A stretch of 32,389 nt of DNA from Clostridium sp. (GTDB lineage: Bacteria; Bacillota; Clostridia; Clostridiales; Clostridiaceae): NCBI GenBank assembly GCA_022773025.1, contig JALEZF010000002.1, positions 1 to 32,389 of the forward strand, in the 5' to 3' direction. Under the pieces are notes generated by a model. It was given only the letters and a program-made list of their open reading frames with translations. It had not been told where the DNA came from and ran no database searches. A program made the translations under genes and the position numbers. Below, one piece after another: positions 17,146-26,188 of this stretch; position 1 is the first letter of the stretch, and each line of letters starts with the position of its first letter.

Positions 17146-18780
17146 TTATTTAGAGTTCTTCCACTCCTCAGCGTATTCTGCGAATAATTCGTTTACTGCT
17201 CTACCGATTTCAGCGTATTGGTCATCATATAGGTTTGCAAGAGACACACGGATAGACCACTTAGGTCCATCAAAGCCACCTCCGTTTAATAAGACTATAT
17301 GGTATTTTTCAGCTAGGTCAAATAAAAATTCAAGTGGGTCATGGTTTTCTTGAAGATACTTTGCAAACTCTTCACCATGAGATAATCTAGCCCAAACTAA
17401 TAAATCATATTCATTATAATATGAAGTTGAATGAGGGTCTTTTTCCTTAAGTGGAAGGCCTGTTAGGTTATCATAAACTATTTTCTTACGTCTAAAGCAT
17501 ATATCCTTTGTTTGCTTTTTATAAGTGTCATTGCTATCAAGTAATGCAAACATTGAGAAAATAGCCATTTGAACTTGTTGAGGTGTAGATAAACCAGCTG
17601 TGTGATTTAAGGCCACCTGTCTGCTATCTGCAACAATTCTATCTATGAAAGGAATTGCCTCAGGATTAGTAGTAAGTGAACTATATCTATCTATTAAATC
17701 TTCTCTAGCATCTCGTGGAAGTTCAGCGATTAATTTATTAAATACATTTTCCCTTGATAGGGCTATAACACCAAGTCTCCAACCTGTAACTCCAAAGTAT
17801 TTAGAGAAGGAATAAACACCAAGAGTGTTGAATGGGATAGTAACCATAAAGGATTTAAAGTTATTTGCAAAAGTACCATAAACGTCATCTGTTACTATCA
17901 TTAAGTTAGGATTTTTCTCTTTAACTATATTTTTTATATATTCCATAGATTCATCATCTATAGCTACAGATGGAGGATTACTTGGGTTAACTACGCACAA
18001 AAGTTTGATTTCTGGATTAGCGAGCTTATCAAGTTCTTCCTTAGGATACTGCTAAGTATGACGTCCTTCTTCATTTAATTGTGAAGCATGAATTTCAGTA
18101 ACATTGAAGGCATATCTTGATAAATGTGGAATCTCCAAATATGGAGTGAAAATTGGAACCATCAATGCAATATTAGAACCTTTTTCTAATAGATGATTTG
18201 CCATAAGTGAATCAAATATATAGCACATAGCTGCTGTTCCGCCTTCTACAGCAAATAAATCGTGTGTAGGCTCTTCTGGTATTTCGCCACCCATTTCTCC
18301 GATTAAGTAATCGTGAACTACCTTTTCTATATGTACAAGCATACGATCGGGTACGGGATAGTTATCTCCAATAATTCCATCCACCAATTCAAATAACCAT
18401 GCATCTGGATTAAATTTATATTTTTCAACGCCGTATTTTACTATGTCTATAAGCAAATCTAATCCAGGAGCATTTTTGTGAGTTATACAATAATCTCTAA
18501 AACGGTTAGCAATGCCTTCTTTCTCTGGCATACCAGCTAAATCACCATCTTTCCAGATTCTTTTAGTTTCAGAAACTGCAAAATGACCTAATGTAAAGAA
18601 AGCCTCTCTTGGAGTAGAAGCGGTCCAGTTAGGATTACCTCTGCCGGCATTAAGAAAGATATCTGCACTTTTAATTTCATGATCTGTTGCAAGATGTATC
18701 AATTTATCCTTTAATTCAAAAGGACTAAGGGCTTTTACTTCGTTTATAAGGTCTTTAAAATTTTTATTAGAATGTGTCAT
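17146..18780 (-). pseudogene. asdA: Aspartate 4-decarboxylase / aminotransferase, single in-frame TAG
   Basis: PLP enzyme that converts L-aspartate to L-alanine and CO2. The two parts read in one frame, 544 codons in all, normal for AsdA. They are separated only by TAG at 18052-18054 (codon 243), in the context GRHT-stop-QYPKEELDKL. The family has tryptophan here (WQYP), so a single TGG to TAG change explains it. The rest is well kept: N-terminal LINEVKALSPFELKDKL, VNPSNPPS, the PLP lysine in YSFSKYFGVTGWRLG, and GGGFDGPKWSIRVSLANL near the end. GGAGG at 18790-18794 fits ATG at 18780 rather than the ATG at 18789. It lies 33 bp after aspT in the same operon. Loss of a functional product is inferred. 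Nonsense suppression cannot be excluded. Confidence 0.9.
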
Positions 18781-18813
18781 AATGATCATCCTCCTACAAG
18801 TAAGTTATATTTT

Positions 18814-20508
18814 TTAAGCGAAGAAAAGTATTATTACAGATCCCCATACTGTGAGAAGAATATTTCCTACAGCATAAGTTATTGTGTATCCTAGAACTGG
18901 TGCATTACTCTTGGCTTTTTCACAAATAGCACCTATGGCAGCAGTTGTAGTCATAGCACCTGCACAAGCACCTAAGATTATAGGAGCTTTCCATTTAAAA
19001 ATATATTTTCCTATTAATATACCAACTATTATAGGGATAGTGGTTACTACTATACCTGCCAATAGAAAGCTTATACCTGAAGTTTTTAATCCTGATACGA
19101 AACCGGGTCCTGCATTGATACCTACAACAGCTACGAAGGCAGCTAATCCTACGTTACTTAAAAACCATGCTGTACCTTCAGGAATATGACCGATTTGTGG
19201 TTTTTTAGAATGAATTAATCCAAAAATTAGTCCCATAATAAGAGCACCACCACTAGTTGACAAGCTTATTCCTACATTTCCAATCATAAGAGCTGGAATT
19301 CCTATAAGGCCTCCTAAAAGTACGCCTAAACCAACAAAAATCATGTCAGTTTCTGCTGTATCTCTTACAGGCTTACCTATCTTGTAAGCTAATTTTTCAA
19401 CATCATCTTTTGGACCAGTAAGCATAACAATGTCTTTTTTCTGTATTACCGTATCGTGATTGTAAGGAACTACATCGCCATCACTTTGGAGTTTTGAAAT
19501 ATAGACTCCACGAGTAAGGGTTTTATTTCTTATAATTCTTATGGATTCACCTATCATGTCCTTAGAATTTACATACACATCTAGGCGTTCTACTGGAAAG
19601 CTCATTAAGTTGTAATCTGAAATTTCTTGACCTAACTTAGTAAGTTCTACCTCTGTGACTTCTCTATTTTTAAAACAAAATACAGCCTTATCTTGGCTTT
19701 CTATCTTTGTATCTGCAGAAGGCTGAAAAACTTCTGAGCCACGTTTTAGACGAACTATAAAAGAACGTACATTTTCGCTAGAAACTGACTTTTCAACATC
19801 TAAAACAGTTTTTCCTACAAAAGAATCGTTAAGCAAAAATGACCTGTATTCCAAATCAGAACCACTTGGAACAAATACGCCATGACCTTCGGCGACATCA
19901 GAAGAACCGCCTTCAGCATCAATTTTTCTACTCTCTTCCTCTAGGTCGATGCCTAATATCTTAGGTCCTAAAGTTGAAAGGATGAAGGCTGCACCAACAG
20001 TTCCAAATATGTAGGTAACTGCATAGCCAACGGGCACAAAATCCATCATGCTTTTTAAAGTTGAAGCATCTCCTGATAGCTTTGAAATAGCATCTTGAGA
20101 TACACCTATGGTAGCAGATTGTGTTAAGGCACCAGCAGCTAAACCTGAAGCCTGCCCGGCGTTATAACCAAGGAGTTTTCCCACAAGTACTGTTGAGATT
20201 AATCCCACAACGCAGACTATAACGGAAAAAATAATTTGAGGTATTCCATCTTTCTTTAGACCTTTAAAAAATTTAGGACCAGAATTATATCCTAAGGTGA
20301 ACAAGAAGAGAAGAAAGAATACGGCTTTTACTGTTGGATTTATGGTTATATTTAATTGACCGACCACAACACCTGTAAGTAACACTCCAGTTACAGAACC
20401 TACTTTGAAACTTCCAATCTTTATGTTTCCAACTGCATAACCGATGGCTAATGTGAGGAAAAAAGCAAGTTCAGGGTTGTTTCTTATAGCGTTTACAAAC
20501 CATGTCAT
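18814..20508 (-). CDS. aspT: Aspartate-alanine antiporter
   Basis: 564 residues. Two membrane blocks of the AspT/YidE/YbjL duplication family (NNPELAFFLTLAIGYAVGNI at the start, GACAGAMTTTAAIGAICEKA near the end) flank two central TrkA-C-like domains (around residues 210-380). It exchanges external aspartate for alanine made by AsdA. With intracellular decarboxylation this generates a proton motive force and buffers acid. The start at 20508 is chosen because the family begins at this point (MTWFVNAIRNNPELAFF) and GAAAGGTG lies upstream. A longer open frame to 20616 adds a hydrophobic leader not seen in the family. First gene of an aspT-asdA operon. Intact, although its partner enzyme carries a stop codon. 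Confidence 0.9.
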   Translation of the reverse strand: MTWFVNAIRNNPELAFFLTLAIGYAVGNIKIGSFKVGSVTGVLLTGVVVGQLNITINPTVKAVFFLLFLFTLGYNSGPKFFKGLKKDGIPQIIFSVIVCVVGLISTVLVGKLLGYNAGQASGLAAGALTQSATIGVSQDAISKLSGDASTLKSMMDFVPVGYAVTYIFGTVGAAFILSTLGPKILGIDLEEESRKIDAEGGSSDVAEGHGVFVPSGSDLEYRSFLLNDSFVGKTVLDVEKSVSSENVRSFIVRLKRGSEVFQPSADTKIESQDKAVFCFKNREVTEVELTKLGQEISDYNLMSFPVERLDVYVNSKDMIGESIRIIRNKTLTRGVYISKLQSDGDVVPYNHDTVIQKKDIVMLTGPKDDVEKLAYKIGKPVRDTAETDMIFVGLGVLLGGLIGIPALMIGNVGISLSTSGGALIMGLIFGLIHSKKPQIGHIPEGTAWFLSNVGLAAFVAVVGINAGPGFVSGLKTSGISFLLAGIVVTTIPIIVGILIGKYIFKWKAPIILGACAGAMTTTAAIGAICEKAKSNAPVLGYTITYAVGNILLTVWGSVIILFFA

Positions 20509-20682
20509 ATCATTTACCACACCTTTCAAGAATGTTTGATTAAATACTTCTTCTTCCTTATGTTTAATATTTACAAAAAAACTTAAAATAATTACAGGAA
20601 ATTTATAAAAAAGCATGAATAAAAGACATTATGCTGATTTTAGGGGAAAATAGTATAAAATTATAGAAAAATAAGATTAATA

Positions 20683-20712
20683 AAAATAGGTCTCTGAATC
20701 GAAACCTATTTT
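20683..20712 (-). terminator. Terminator of the WG-repeat gene
   Basis: AAAATAGGT at 20683-20691 pairs with ACCTATTTT at 20704-20712. On the minus strand the hairpin is followed by T-rich sequence. Confidence 0.65.
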
Positions 20713-20720
20713 ATAAATTG

Positions 20721-22517
20721 TTAATGAAAGGATTTGTAAAAATCTCCATTTTTATTTATCATATTATTTATTTGAGAAAAAGGAATTTTGAAGGTGACAA
20801 ATCCTGCGGAGTATGGGCCTATTTCGTAAGGTGGAAAATAGATATATAGGTTGTCGGAGTCTATATAAAAATCTTGTGTCATGGAAATACCTTTGAAAGC
20901 TCCTTTAAAGATATATGAATATTCAGGATCTATGTCAATTATTTTTTCAATTATTTTATTTAATTCGTGAGTCCAATAAACTCCTCCCATAAACAAATCA
21001 CCTAGAGTATAAAATTTTCCTGTCACTAAGTTTATGCTTGGAGTTTTCATTGAGGGCATTCCATGAGCAGCACCAAGAGGATAGTAGTAACCCATTATAT
21101 TTAAGGTAAGGAAATTTTTCTTGTAATACTGAACGTCAAAAGTACCTGTATAATCATAATCTAATACATCCGTCTTGTTTATTGGAATATTCTGAGGTGT
21201 GCCATCCTTTCCGTAGGGGATAAAATAGGACATTTTCTTTAATTTTATATTTGCCTCAGTTTGTGCTTTTTTATTTTCCATACCTGATATTGATGGATAG
21301 TATATTAAATAATTAATATTAGGTTTATATTTTTCTTTTATTATATTGTAATTTCTGCTTAGAGGTATTATGTCATTAGGTTTATAGATCACCTTTCCAT
21401 AGGTATCAAGATAATAAGGAGAGTAATCTATATCAGCATAAATTATGCCCTTTTTCATAGAAAGTGTACCACTACCTTCTACAGCTGGAAGAGATTTTAC
21501 TTGAAATCCAGACTTATTAATAAAGAATGTATATTCAGTGTCAGATCCGTAGGCCAGTCCGTCTTTAAAATCTCCAACAGCAAGGTATATAAATGGCGAT
21601 AAGATATTTCCTTTGCTATCCCCAATGGCATAAATACTTCGTTGAGTATACTTATCTTCGCCTATGCCCATTCCAAGAGCAACCCTGTCTTCTCCTAGAA
21701 TTTTTATATCACTAAATAAAGGCTGGAAAATGTATTTGCCAGTTTCATCGATAATGCCATAAGGGCCGTTAAAATCAGAGGATTCGGCTACTATAGCCAT
21801 ATGATTTTTAAAGCCTTGAGCTTGAGAGAAAATTGGTTTAATTATGGGAGTTCCCTTCTTGTCTATAAAGCCATAAGGACCATCAAGGGATGTGGAAAAT
21901 ATCATGAGGCCATTTCCATAGAAGGCAACGTATGGGTAATCGTAGATTTCTATTATTGAGCCCTTTTTATCTATTAAACCATAATGTTTGTTTTCTAATT
22001 GCACTAAGGCGACATTTTCCTTAAAGTCATTTGCGGATAAGTAGCTGGGAGCTATAACTTCATTTCCATTCATATCTATATAGCCATATTTTGAATTGCC
22101 TTGGGAGGAAGTATCAGAAACTAAAGCCATTCCATTACTATAATCAGAAATAAAACTGTATTTTTTCTTAGTAAGAACCTGTCCCTTTTCATTCATGACT
22201 CCCATATAATTATCTACAGCAAATATGGCCCTCATGTCCTTGAAATTATTAATTTCATCATAAATAGGACTTATGATAAAATCACCTTGGGTGTTGATTA
22301 AACCGGCTTTACTGTTGTAGTAGGCTATGGCTAAATTCTCAGAATTAAAGTCATAAGCTCTTGCAAATTTAGGGTAGATAATGATTTTACCCTTATTGTT
22401 GATGTATCCATAAAAGGAACCTTCACTTGTGTTTTTTAATGCTGGAAAAAGTTTTGCTTCAACAATTGGTGGTTTATCTTTGGTAGAATTTAATCTTTCT
22501 TTTTTTCTTGAACCCAT
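20721..22517 (-). CDS. WG-repeat protein with C-terminal PdaC/DUF3298-type region
   Basis: About 598 residues. The first 350 hold some eight WG-type repeats, each with a YGYI/YGLID-like core followed by a lysine-glycine turn (GYINNKGKIII, GLINTQGDFII, GVMNEKGQVL, GYIDMNGNEVI, GLIDKKGSII, GFIDKKGTPII, GIIDETGKYIF), forming a probable beta-propeller-like array. The last 170 residues resemble the DUF4163-DUF3298 module of cell-envelope proteins (GYYYPLGAAHGMP, then DFYIDSDNLYIYF and PYEIGPYSAG). The molecular role is unknown. ATG 22517 is preceded by GGAGATTT. An in-frame GTG at 22580 would add a hydrophobic anchor (CGIYWLVVIFLW) that would suit an envelope protein, but it has no ribosome site. 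Both starts are possible. Confidence 0.78.
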   Translation of the reverse strand: MGSRKKERLNSTKDKPPIVEAKLFPALKNTSEGSFYGYINNKGKIIIYPKFARAYDFNSENLAIAYYNSKAGLINTQGDFIISPIYDEINNFKDMRAIFAVDNYMGVMNEKGQVLTKKKYSFISDYSNGMALVSDTSSQGNSKYGYIDMNGNEVIAPSYLSANDFKENVALVQLENKHYGLIDKKGSIIEIYDYPYVAFYGNGLMIFSTSLDGPYGFIDKKGTPIIKPIFSQAQGFKNHMAIVAESSDFNGPYGIIDETGKYIFQPLFSDIKILGEDRVALGMGIGEDKYTQRSIYAIGDSKGNILSPFIYLAVGDFKDGLAYGSDTEYTFFINKSGFQVKSLPAVEGSGTLSMKKGIIYADIDYSPYYLDTYGKVIYKPNDIIPLSRNYNIIKEKYKPNINYLIYYPSISGMENKKAQTEANIKLKKMSYFIPYGKDGTPQNIPINKTDVLDYDYTGTFDVQYYKKNFLTLNIMGYYYPLGAAHGMPSMKTPSINLVTGKFYTLGDLFMGGVYWTHELNKIIEKIIDIDPEYSYIFKGAFKGISMTQDFYIDSDNLYIYFPPYEIGPYSAGFVTFKIPFSQINNMINKNGDFYKSFH

Positions 22518-22625
22518 ATTAAATCTCCATAAAAATATTACTACTAACCAATATATGCCACATGGAATAATGGTGGACACAAATTTGAAAATGTGAATAT
22601 TTTTTCTTGAAAGTATCTTAAATAT

Positions 22626-22654
22626 TTGACCTTTAAATTTTTTTTAGATATTAT
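22626..22654 (+). promoter_or_regulatory. Predicted promoter of the greA-like gene
   Basis: TTGACC (22626-22631), 17-bp T-rich spacer, TATTAT (22649-22654). It is the best sigma-A match in the window. Confidence 0.6.
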
Positions 22655-22696
22655 ATAATATTACTTATAGTATGTTTTAGTGGAGGGGTGATTTTT

Positions 22697-23161
22697 ATGA
22701 ATAATGCATTAACTGAAGAAAATATAAAAAAATTAAAAGAAGAATTAGAATATAGAATGACAGTGAAAAGAGCGGAAATAGCAAAGGAAAAGATGGTTGC
22801 TGCAGCTCATGGAGATAGATCGGAAAATGCAGAGTACAAGGAAGCGTGCGCAAATTATAGAGAAAATGATAATAGAATTCAGTACTTGATGACTATGATT
22901 TCCACGGCAACTGTTATAGAGGATAGCCACCAAGACAAATCTGTTCTTGGAGTTAATAGTAAGGCTAGAATAAGATTTGTAGAGGATGGCGATGAAGATA
23001 TTGTAACTTTAGTTACAACATTAGACCTAGATCCTGAAAATATGCATATAAGCATAGAATCAGATTTAGGAAAAGCTCTATATGGTAAAAGGGTTCATGA
23101 TATAGTTGAAGTTAATGCACCAGCTGCAAAATATAATGTAGAAATACTAGAAATATTATAA
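22697..23161 (+). CDS. greA: GreA/GreB-family transcript cleavage factor
   Basis: 154 residues. An N-terminal antiparallel coiled coil carries the tip motif GDRSENAEY, whose acidic residues enter the RNA polymerase secondary channel and help cleave backtracked RNA. The C-terminal domain (SKARIRFVEDGDEDIVTLVT, then GKALYGKRVHDIVEV) is of the usual FKBP-like Gre type. It diverges from textbook GreA in the second helix (YKEACANYRENDNRI), so it may be a paralogue rather than the housekeeping copy. GGAGGGG lies 8 bases before ATG 22697, and the in-frame GTG at 22688 falls in that site. A single-gene unit with its own promoter and terminator. Confidence 0.85.
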   Translation: MNNALTEENIKKLKEELEYRMTVKRAEIAKEKMVAAAHGDRSENAEYKEACANYRENDNRIQYLMTMISTATVIEDSHQDKSVLGVNSKARIRFVEDGDEDIVTLVTTLDLDPENMHISIESDLGKALYGKRVHDIVEVNAPAAKYNVEILEIL

Positions 23162-23177
23162 AAGCTTCGGGTTTAAG

Positions 23178-23200
23178 CTCCATGGCATAATGCTGTGGAG
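23178..23200 (+). terminator. Probable terminator of the greA-like gene
   Basis: CTCCA and TGGAG close an 11-bp imperfect hairpin with inner GCAT/ATGC, followed by TTTATATTT. Confidence 0.6.
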
Positions 23201-23240
23201 TTTATATTTCTAAAAAATATTATATTGTAATGAATAATTT

Positions 23241-23258
23241 CGAACAATAGAGTATAAT
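23241..23258 (+). promoter_or_regulatory. -10 box with a CGAACAATA motif
   Basis: CGAACAATA (23241-23249) and a perfect TATAAT (23253-23258) stand before the truncated YczE-like gene. The same 9-mer occurs in the permease promoter at 23893-23901, so the two genes may share a regulator. The motif resembles part of a PurR box (CCGAACWWT). Confidence 0.4.
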
Positions 23259-23261
23259 TAA

Positions 23262-23755
23262 TAGGAATATTGTTCGTAGCACTAGGCATGGTTTTAGGAC
23301 AAAAGCTGGGTCTTGGAACAATTCTAAATATGATTTTAGTAGGCCAATTTATAGATGTGGTAATGTATATAGATGTAATTCCAAAGGCATCTAATGTTTT
23401 TATGGGATTTATAATGATGGTAATTGGTATGCTCATAATGGGACTTGGATGCTATTTTTATATGGGTTGTGGATTAGGATGCGGACCTAGAGATGGGGTT
23501 ATGGTGGCATTAAGTATAAAGCTGAACAAACCTATAAAATATGTAAGATCAAGTATGGAAATAATAGTTCTTATTATGGGATATTTTTTAGGTGGTAAGG
23601 TAGGAATAGGAACATTTATATCTGCTTTATTCTTAGGATATAGTCTTCAATTTGTATTTAAAATTAAAAACTTCAATCCAGAAGAAGTGAGGCATAAGTC
23701 CGTTATTGAAAGCTTAAATTTATCTTGTGGATGTAAGGACAATCAATGCAAATAA
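23262..23755 (+). pseudogene. YczE/YitT-like membrane protein, 5' end missing
   Basis: The readable part (VALGMVLGQKLGLGTILNMI, GCGLGCGPRDGVMVAL, GGKVGIGTFISALFLG) matches the last two thirds of COG2364-type membrane proteins, whose role is unknown. These usually have about 210-220 residues. Here only some 160 remain, the first membrane segments are gone, and there is no ribosome site or proper start codon. The reading frame merges directly into the promoter region, with TATAAT about ten bases before the first recognisable coding base. I infer a deletion joining the promoter to codon 50-60 of the old gene. The tail CGCKDNQCK is cysteine-rich. A terminator follows. Confidence 0.75.
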
Positions 23756-23765
23756 ATATATTTTT

Positions 23766-23799
23766 AAGAGAATTAATCAATTGATTTGTTCTCTTTTTT
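23766..23799 (+). terminator. Rho-independent terminator
   Basis: AAGAGAA (23766-23772) and TTCTCTT (23789-23795) with an inner TAATCA/TTGATT pairing, followed by T. Confidence 0.75.
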
Positions 23800-23882
23800 G
23801 TTTAATCAAGTAAAATTTAATTTTTAAAATACGAATTATAAAGTGATAATATTAAAAAAATAAGTTTTTTTGATGAAAAATG

Positions 23883-23940
23883 TTGATTATTACGAACAAT
23901 AATATCGATATTCTAAATGTAATTCGGGATTATACGAATA
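23883..23940 (+). promoter_or_regulatory. Promoter/operator region of the purine permease gene
   Basis: TTGATT (23883-23888), 18-bp spacer, GATATT (23907-23912). CGAACAATA (23893-23901) lies inside the spacer. Further down, TTCG (23923-23926) and CGAA (23935-23938) form a small dyad, so CGAA and TTCG elements alternate, as in PurR-type control. No purine riboswitch core was found in this leader. Confidence 0.4.
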
Positions 23941-23989
23941 TATTTACATTATGCAAAATAAAAATAAAGCAATTAAGAGGAGTGACGGA

Positions 23990-24925
23990 ATGTTAGAAAA
24001 ATTTTCCAAATTAGAGAAGCACGGTACCAATGTTAAAACAGAAGTAACAGCAGGTATTACAACTTTCATGACAATGGCCTATATTTTAGTGATACAACCT
24101 ATGTTTATGTCAGCGGCAGGAATGGATGTAGGAGCTGTAACAGTTGTAACAGCAGTTTTAGGAGCGGTATTTAGTATATTTATGGGACTTTATACAAACC
24201 TACCATTTGCCTTAGCACCAGCTATGGGAAGTAATGCCTTCTTTGCATACACCCTTGTAGCAGGAGGAATAGTGGACTGGCAGACAGACCTTAGAATGGT
24301 ATTTATATAAGGAATAGCATTTAAATTAAATATAATGGGAGCTTTAAAGTGGAGTTTCTTCTCACTAATGTTTACTTTCTTTGTTGGAGATTTCTTCTCA
24401 ACTTTAGGAACATTATTAGGGGTATCTGCAAAGGCTGATCTTTTAGATGAAAACGGAAATTTACCAAATATCAATAAGCCTTTCCTTGTTGACGCAATAG
24501 CAACTGTAGTAGGAGCATTATTTGGTTCAACAGTAGTTACGACATATATAGAATCAGCAGCTGGAGTTGAAGAAGGTGGAAGAACTGGACTTACTGCAGT
24601 AATAGCAAGAATATGTTTTGCACTTACAATCTTCCTTACACCAATAGCAGGAATGATTCCAAGTGAAGCAACTGCACCAGCACTTATACTTATAGGATTA
24701 CTTATGATATCAGGAATAAAGAATATTGAGTTTGATGAATTCACAGAAGCTTTCCCAGCTTTTGCAACAATAGTTTTCACTACTTTTACTTCAAGTATAT
24801 CTAACGGTATAAGCATAGGAATTCTATCATACATGTTCACTAAAGTTTTAGCTGGCAAATATAAAGAGCTTAACTGGGGAATATATATACTAGCAATTCC
24901 ACTATTAATGTACTTTGTAATATAA
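23990..24925 (+). pseudogene. NCS2 adenine/guanine-hypoxanthine permease, deletion and stop
   Basis: The start (LEKHGTNVKTEVTAGITTF, FALAPAMGSNAFFAYTLV) and end (FVGDFFSTLGTLLGVSAKA, ESAAGVEEGGRTGLTAV, MISGIKNIEFDEFTEAFPAF) are those of the AzgA/PbuG/PbuO-type purine permease. An in-frame TAA at 24308-24310 follows GGIVDWQTDLRMVFI, and coding resumes in the same frame as GIAFKLNIMGALKWS. Total readable length is about 310 residues against roughly 430. The missing 110 or so residues are the middle membrane segments, so this is an internal deletion with a stop at the joint. AGAGGAG fits ATG 23990. An adenine deaminase gene, also broken, follows after a terminator. Confidence 0.88.
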
Positions 24926-24937
24926 GATAAATATTTT

Positions 24938-24976
24938 AGCTCTTATCTATAATTTTATTGATAAGAGCTGTTTTTA
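24938..24976 (+). terminator. Rho-independent terminator
   Basis: AGCTCTTATC (24938-24947) pairs with GATAAGAGCT (24960-24969), then TTTTT. Confidence 0.85.
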
Positions 24977-24993
24977 TAATATAGGAGAAAATG

Positions 24994-26071
24994 ATGAAGA
25001 TAATACCAAAAGACAAAAAAGGTTTAATAGAGGCTGCTATAGGAAAGAAAAAATGCACTTTAGTTGTAGAAAATACAAGGATAGTTAACGTTTTTACAGG
25101 AGAGATATATGATGGAGATGTGGGAATTTATGAGGGATTCATAGCTCACATAAGATGTAATCCGGATGGATTTCATATAAATGAAGAGAGGATAGAGGGA
25201 GAAGAGTACTATGATGCTAAAGGAGCTTTTCTTATACCGGGACTTATAGATGCTAATATTCATATAGAAAGTACTCTTATGACACCGAGAAATTTTGCAA
25301 AGGCTGTAATACCTCATGGAACAACTACTGTGGTAACTGACCCTCATGAAATTGCAAATGTTTATGGAATAAGAGGAGTAGAATATATGCATGACTCTAG
25401 TGAGGGAATTCCAATGAGACAATATGTGCTTGCACCATCCTGCGTTCCAGCTGTTCTTAATCTAGAGAATTCCGGGGCAGAATTTTTTCGCAAAGATATA
25501 GAGAAATTGTTCAAAATGGATAGAGTTATAGGCCTTGGAGAAGTCATGGACTTTTTGGGAGTTATAGAAAATGATGATAGAATGGTAGACATACTTAAGG
25601 CTGCAGAAGAAAAAGTGTTATTTATACAAGGTCACGCACATAGATGCCATAAGGTCAGCAACTTTAAATATGGCAAGAGAGCTTGGAATAATAAATTTAG
25701 GAGCAATAGCTCCAAACTTTGTAGCAGATATGGTTTTAGTTGATGATTTAAATGAAATGAAGGTAAGTACCGTAATATATGATGGAAATATAGTGGCGGA
25801 AAATGGTGAGCTTAGGAATGAAATAGAAGATAAAGCCTTTGACATAGAAAGTTAAAATTCAGTTCATGTCAGTGATTTAACTAAAGAAGCAAAAGATATA
25901 GCCATAGAAGCGGAAAATATGAAAAAACACCTAAAAGATATGGGGCTTACAGAAATGAAAAATCCACTCCTAAGAATTGTAACTCTAGCTCTGCCAGTAA
26001 TACCAAAAGGAAAGATGTCCGATATAGGACTTGTTGACGTACTTGGAAAAAAGGTTTTAAAATTGTTTTAA
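24994..26071 (+). pseudogene. ade: Adenine deaminase, multiple deletions
   Basis: Would deaminate adenine to hypoxanthine. The first 220 residues follow the amidohydrolase pattern (PGLIDANIHIEST, VIPHGTTTVVTDPHEIANVY, VIGLGEVMDF, FIQGHA). At about 25635 the frame changes and the text jumps to AIRSATLNMARELGIINLGA, losing roughly 90-100 residues that include the catalytic core. A TAA at 25853-25855 follows. The same frame continues to 26071 with NSVHVSDLTKEA, then MKKHLKDMGLTEM and LALPVIPKGKMSDIGLVDV, missing another 100 or more residues between. Even the N-terminal metal motif reads NIH instead of HxH. AGGAG precedes ATG 24994. Family length is about 570-600 residues, so less than two thirds remains. 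Confidence 0.9.
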
Positions 26072-26100
26072 ACTATAAATTCAAAATTTACATATAAAAA

Positions 26101-26177
26101 AGAGCAGTAACATATAAGGAATCCCCCAATAAATTAGACCTAAAAATCTAATTTATTGGGGGAAGTTCAATTGCTCC
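26101..26177. repeat. 77-bp palindrome between convergent genes, bidirectional terminator
   Basis: A perfect 17-bp stem (TCCCCCAATAAATTAGA at 26122-26138, complement at 26147-26163), 8-base loop and outer GAGCA/TGCTC arms. On the minus strand it is followed by six T, fitting termination of degV. Its shape and parts of its arm (GAACT..CC.CAA..TTAGA on one side) recall the element at 2090-2184. Confidence 0.7.
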
Positions 26178-26188
26178 TAATTTTACTC

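Noticed and set aside
20509..20616. Longer N terminus for AspT
   Set aside because: The family begins at the NNPELAFF segment and the upstream part looks like leader sequence.
23241..23276. CGAACAATA/TATTGTTCG as a natural operator palindrome around the -10
   Set aside because: The right arm lies in sequence that reads as old coding sequence of the YczE-like gene, so the palindrome probably arose when a deletion joined the parts. Only the left arm is kept as a motif.
23800..23989. Purine riboswitch before the permease gene
   Set aside because: The conserved core and three-helix layout were looked for and not seen.
735..24310. Stop codons as recoding (TGA as Trp or Sec, TAG as Pyl)
   Set aside because: Three different stops (TGA in gatC, TAG in asdA, TAA in the NCS2 permease) occur, two of them in genes that also have deletions, so decay explains them better.
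24190..24858. Long minus-strand open frame opposite the permease gene
   Set aside because: It is a shadow of the permease coding sequence, which has clear family motifs on the plus strand.
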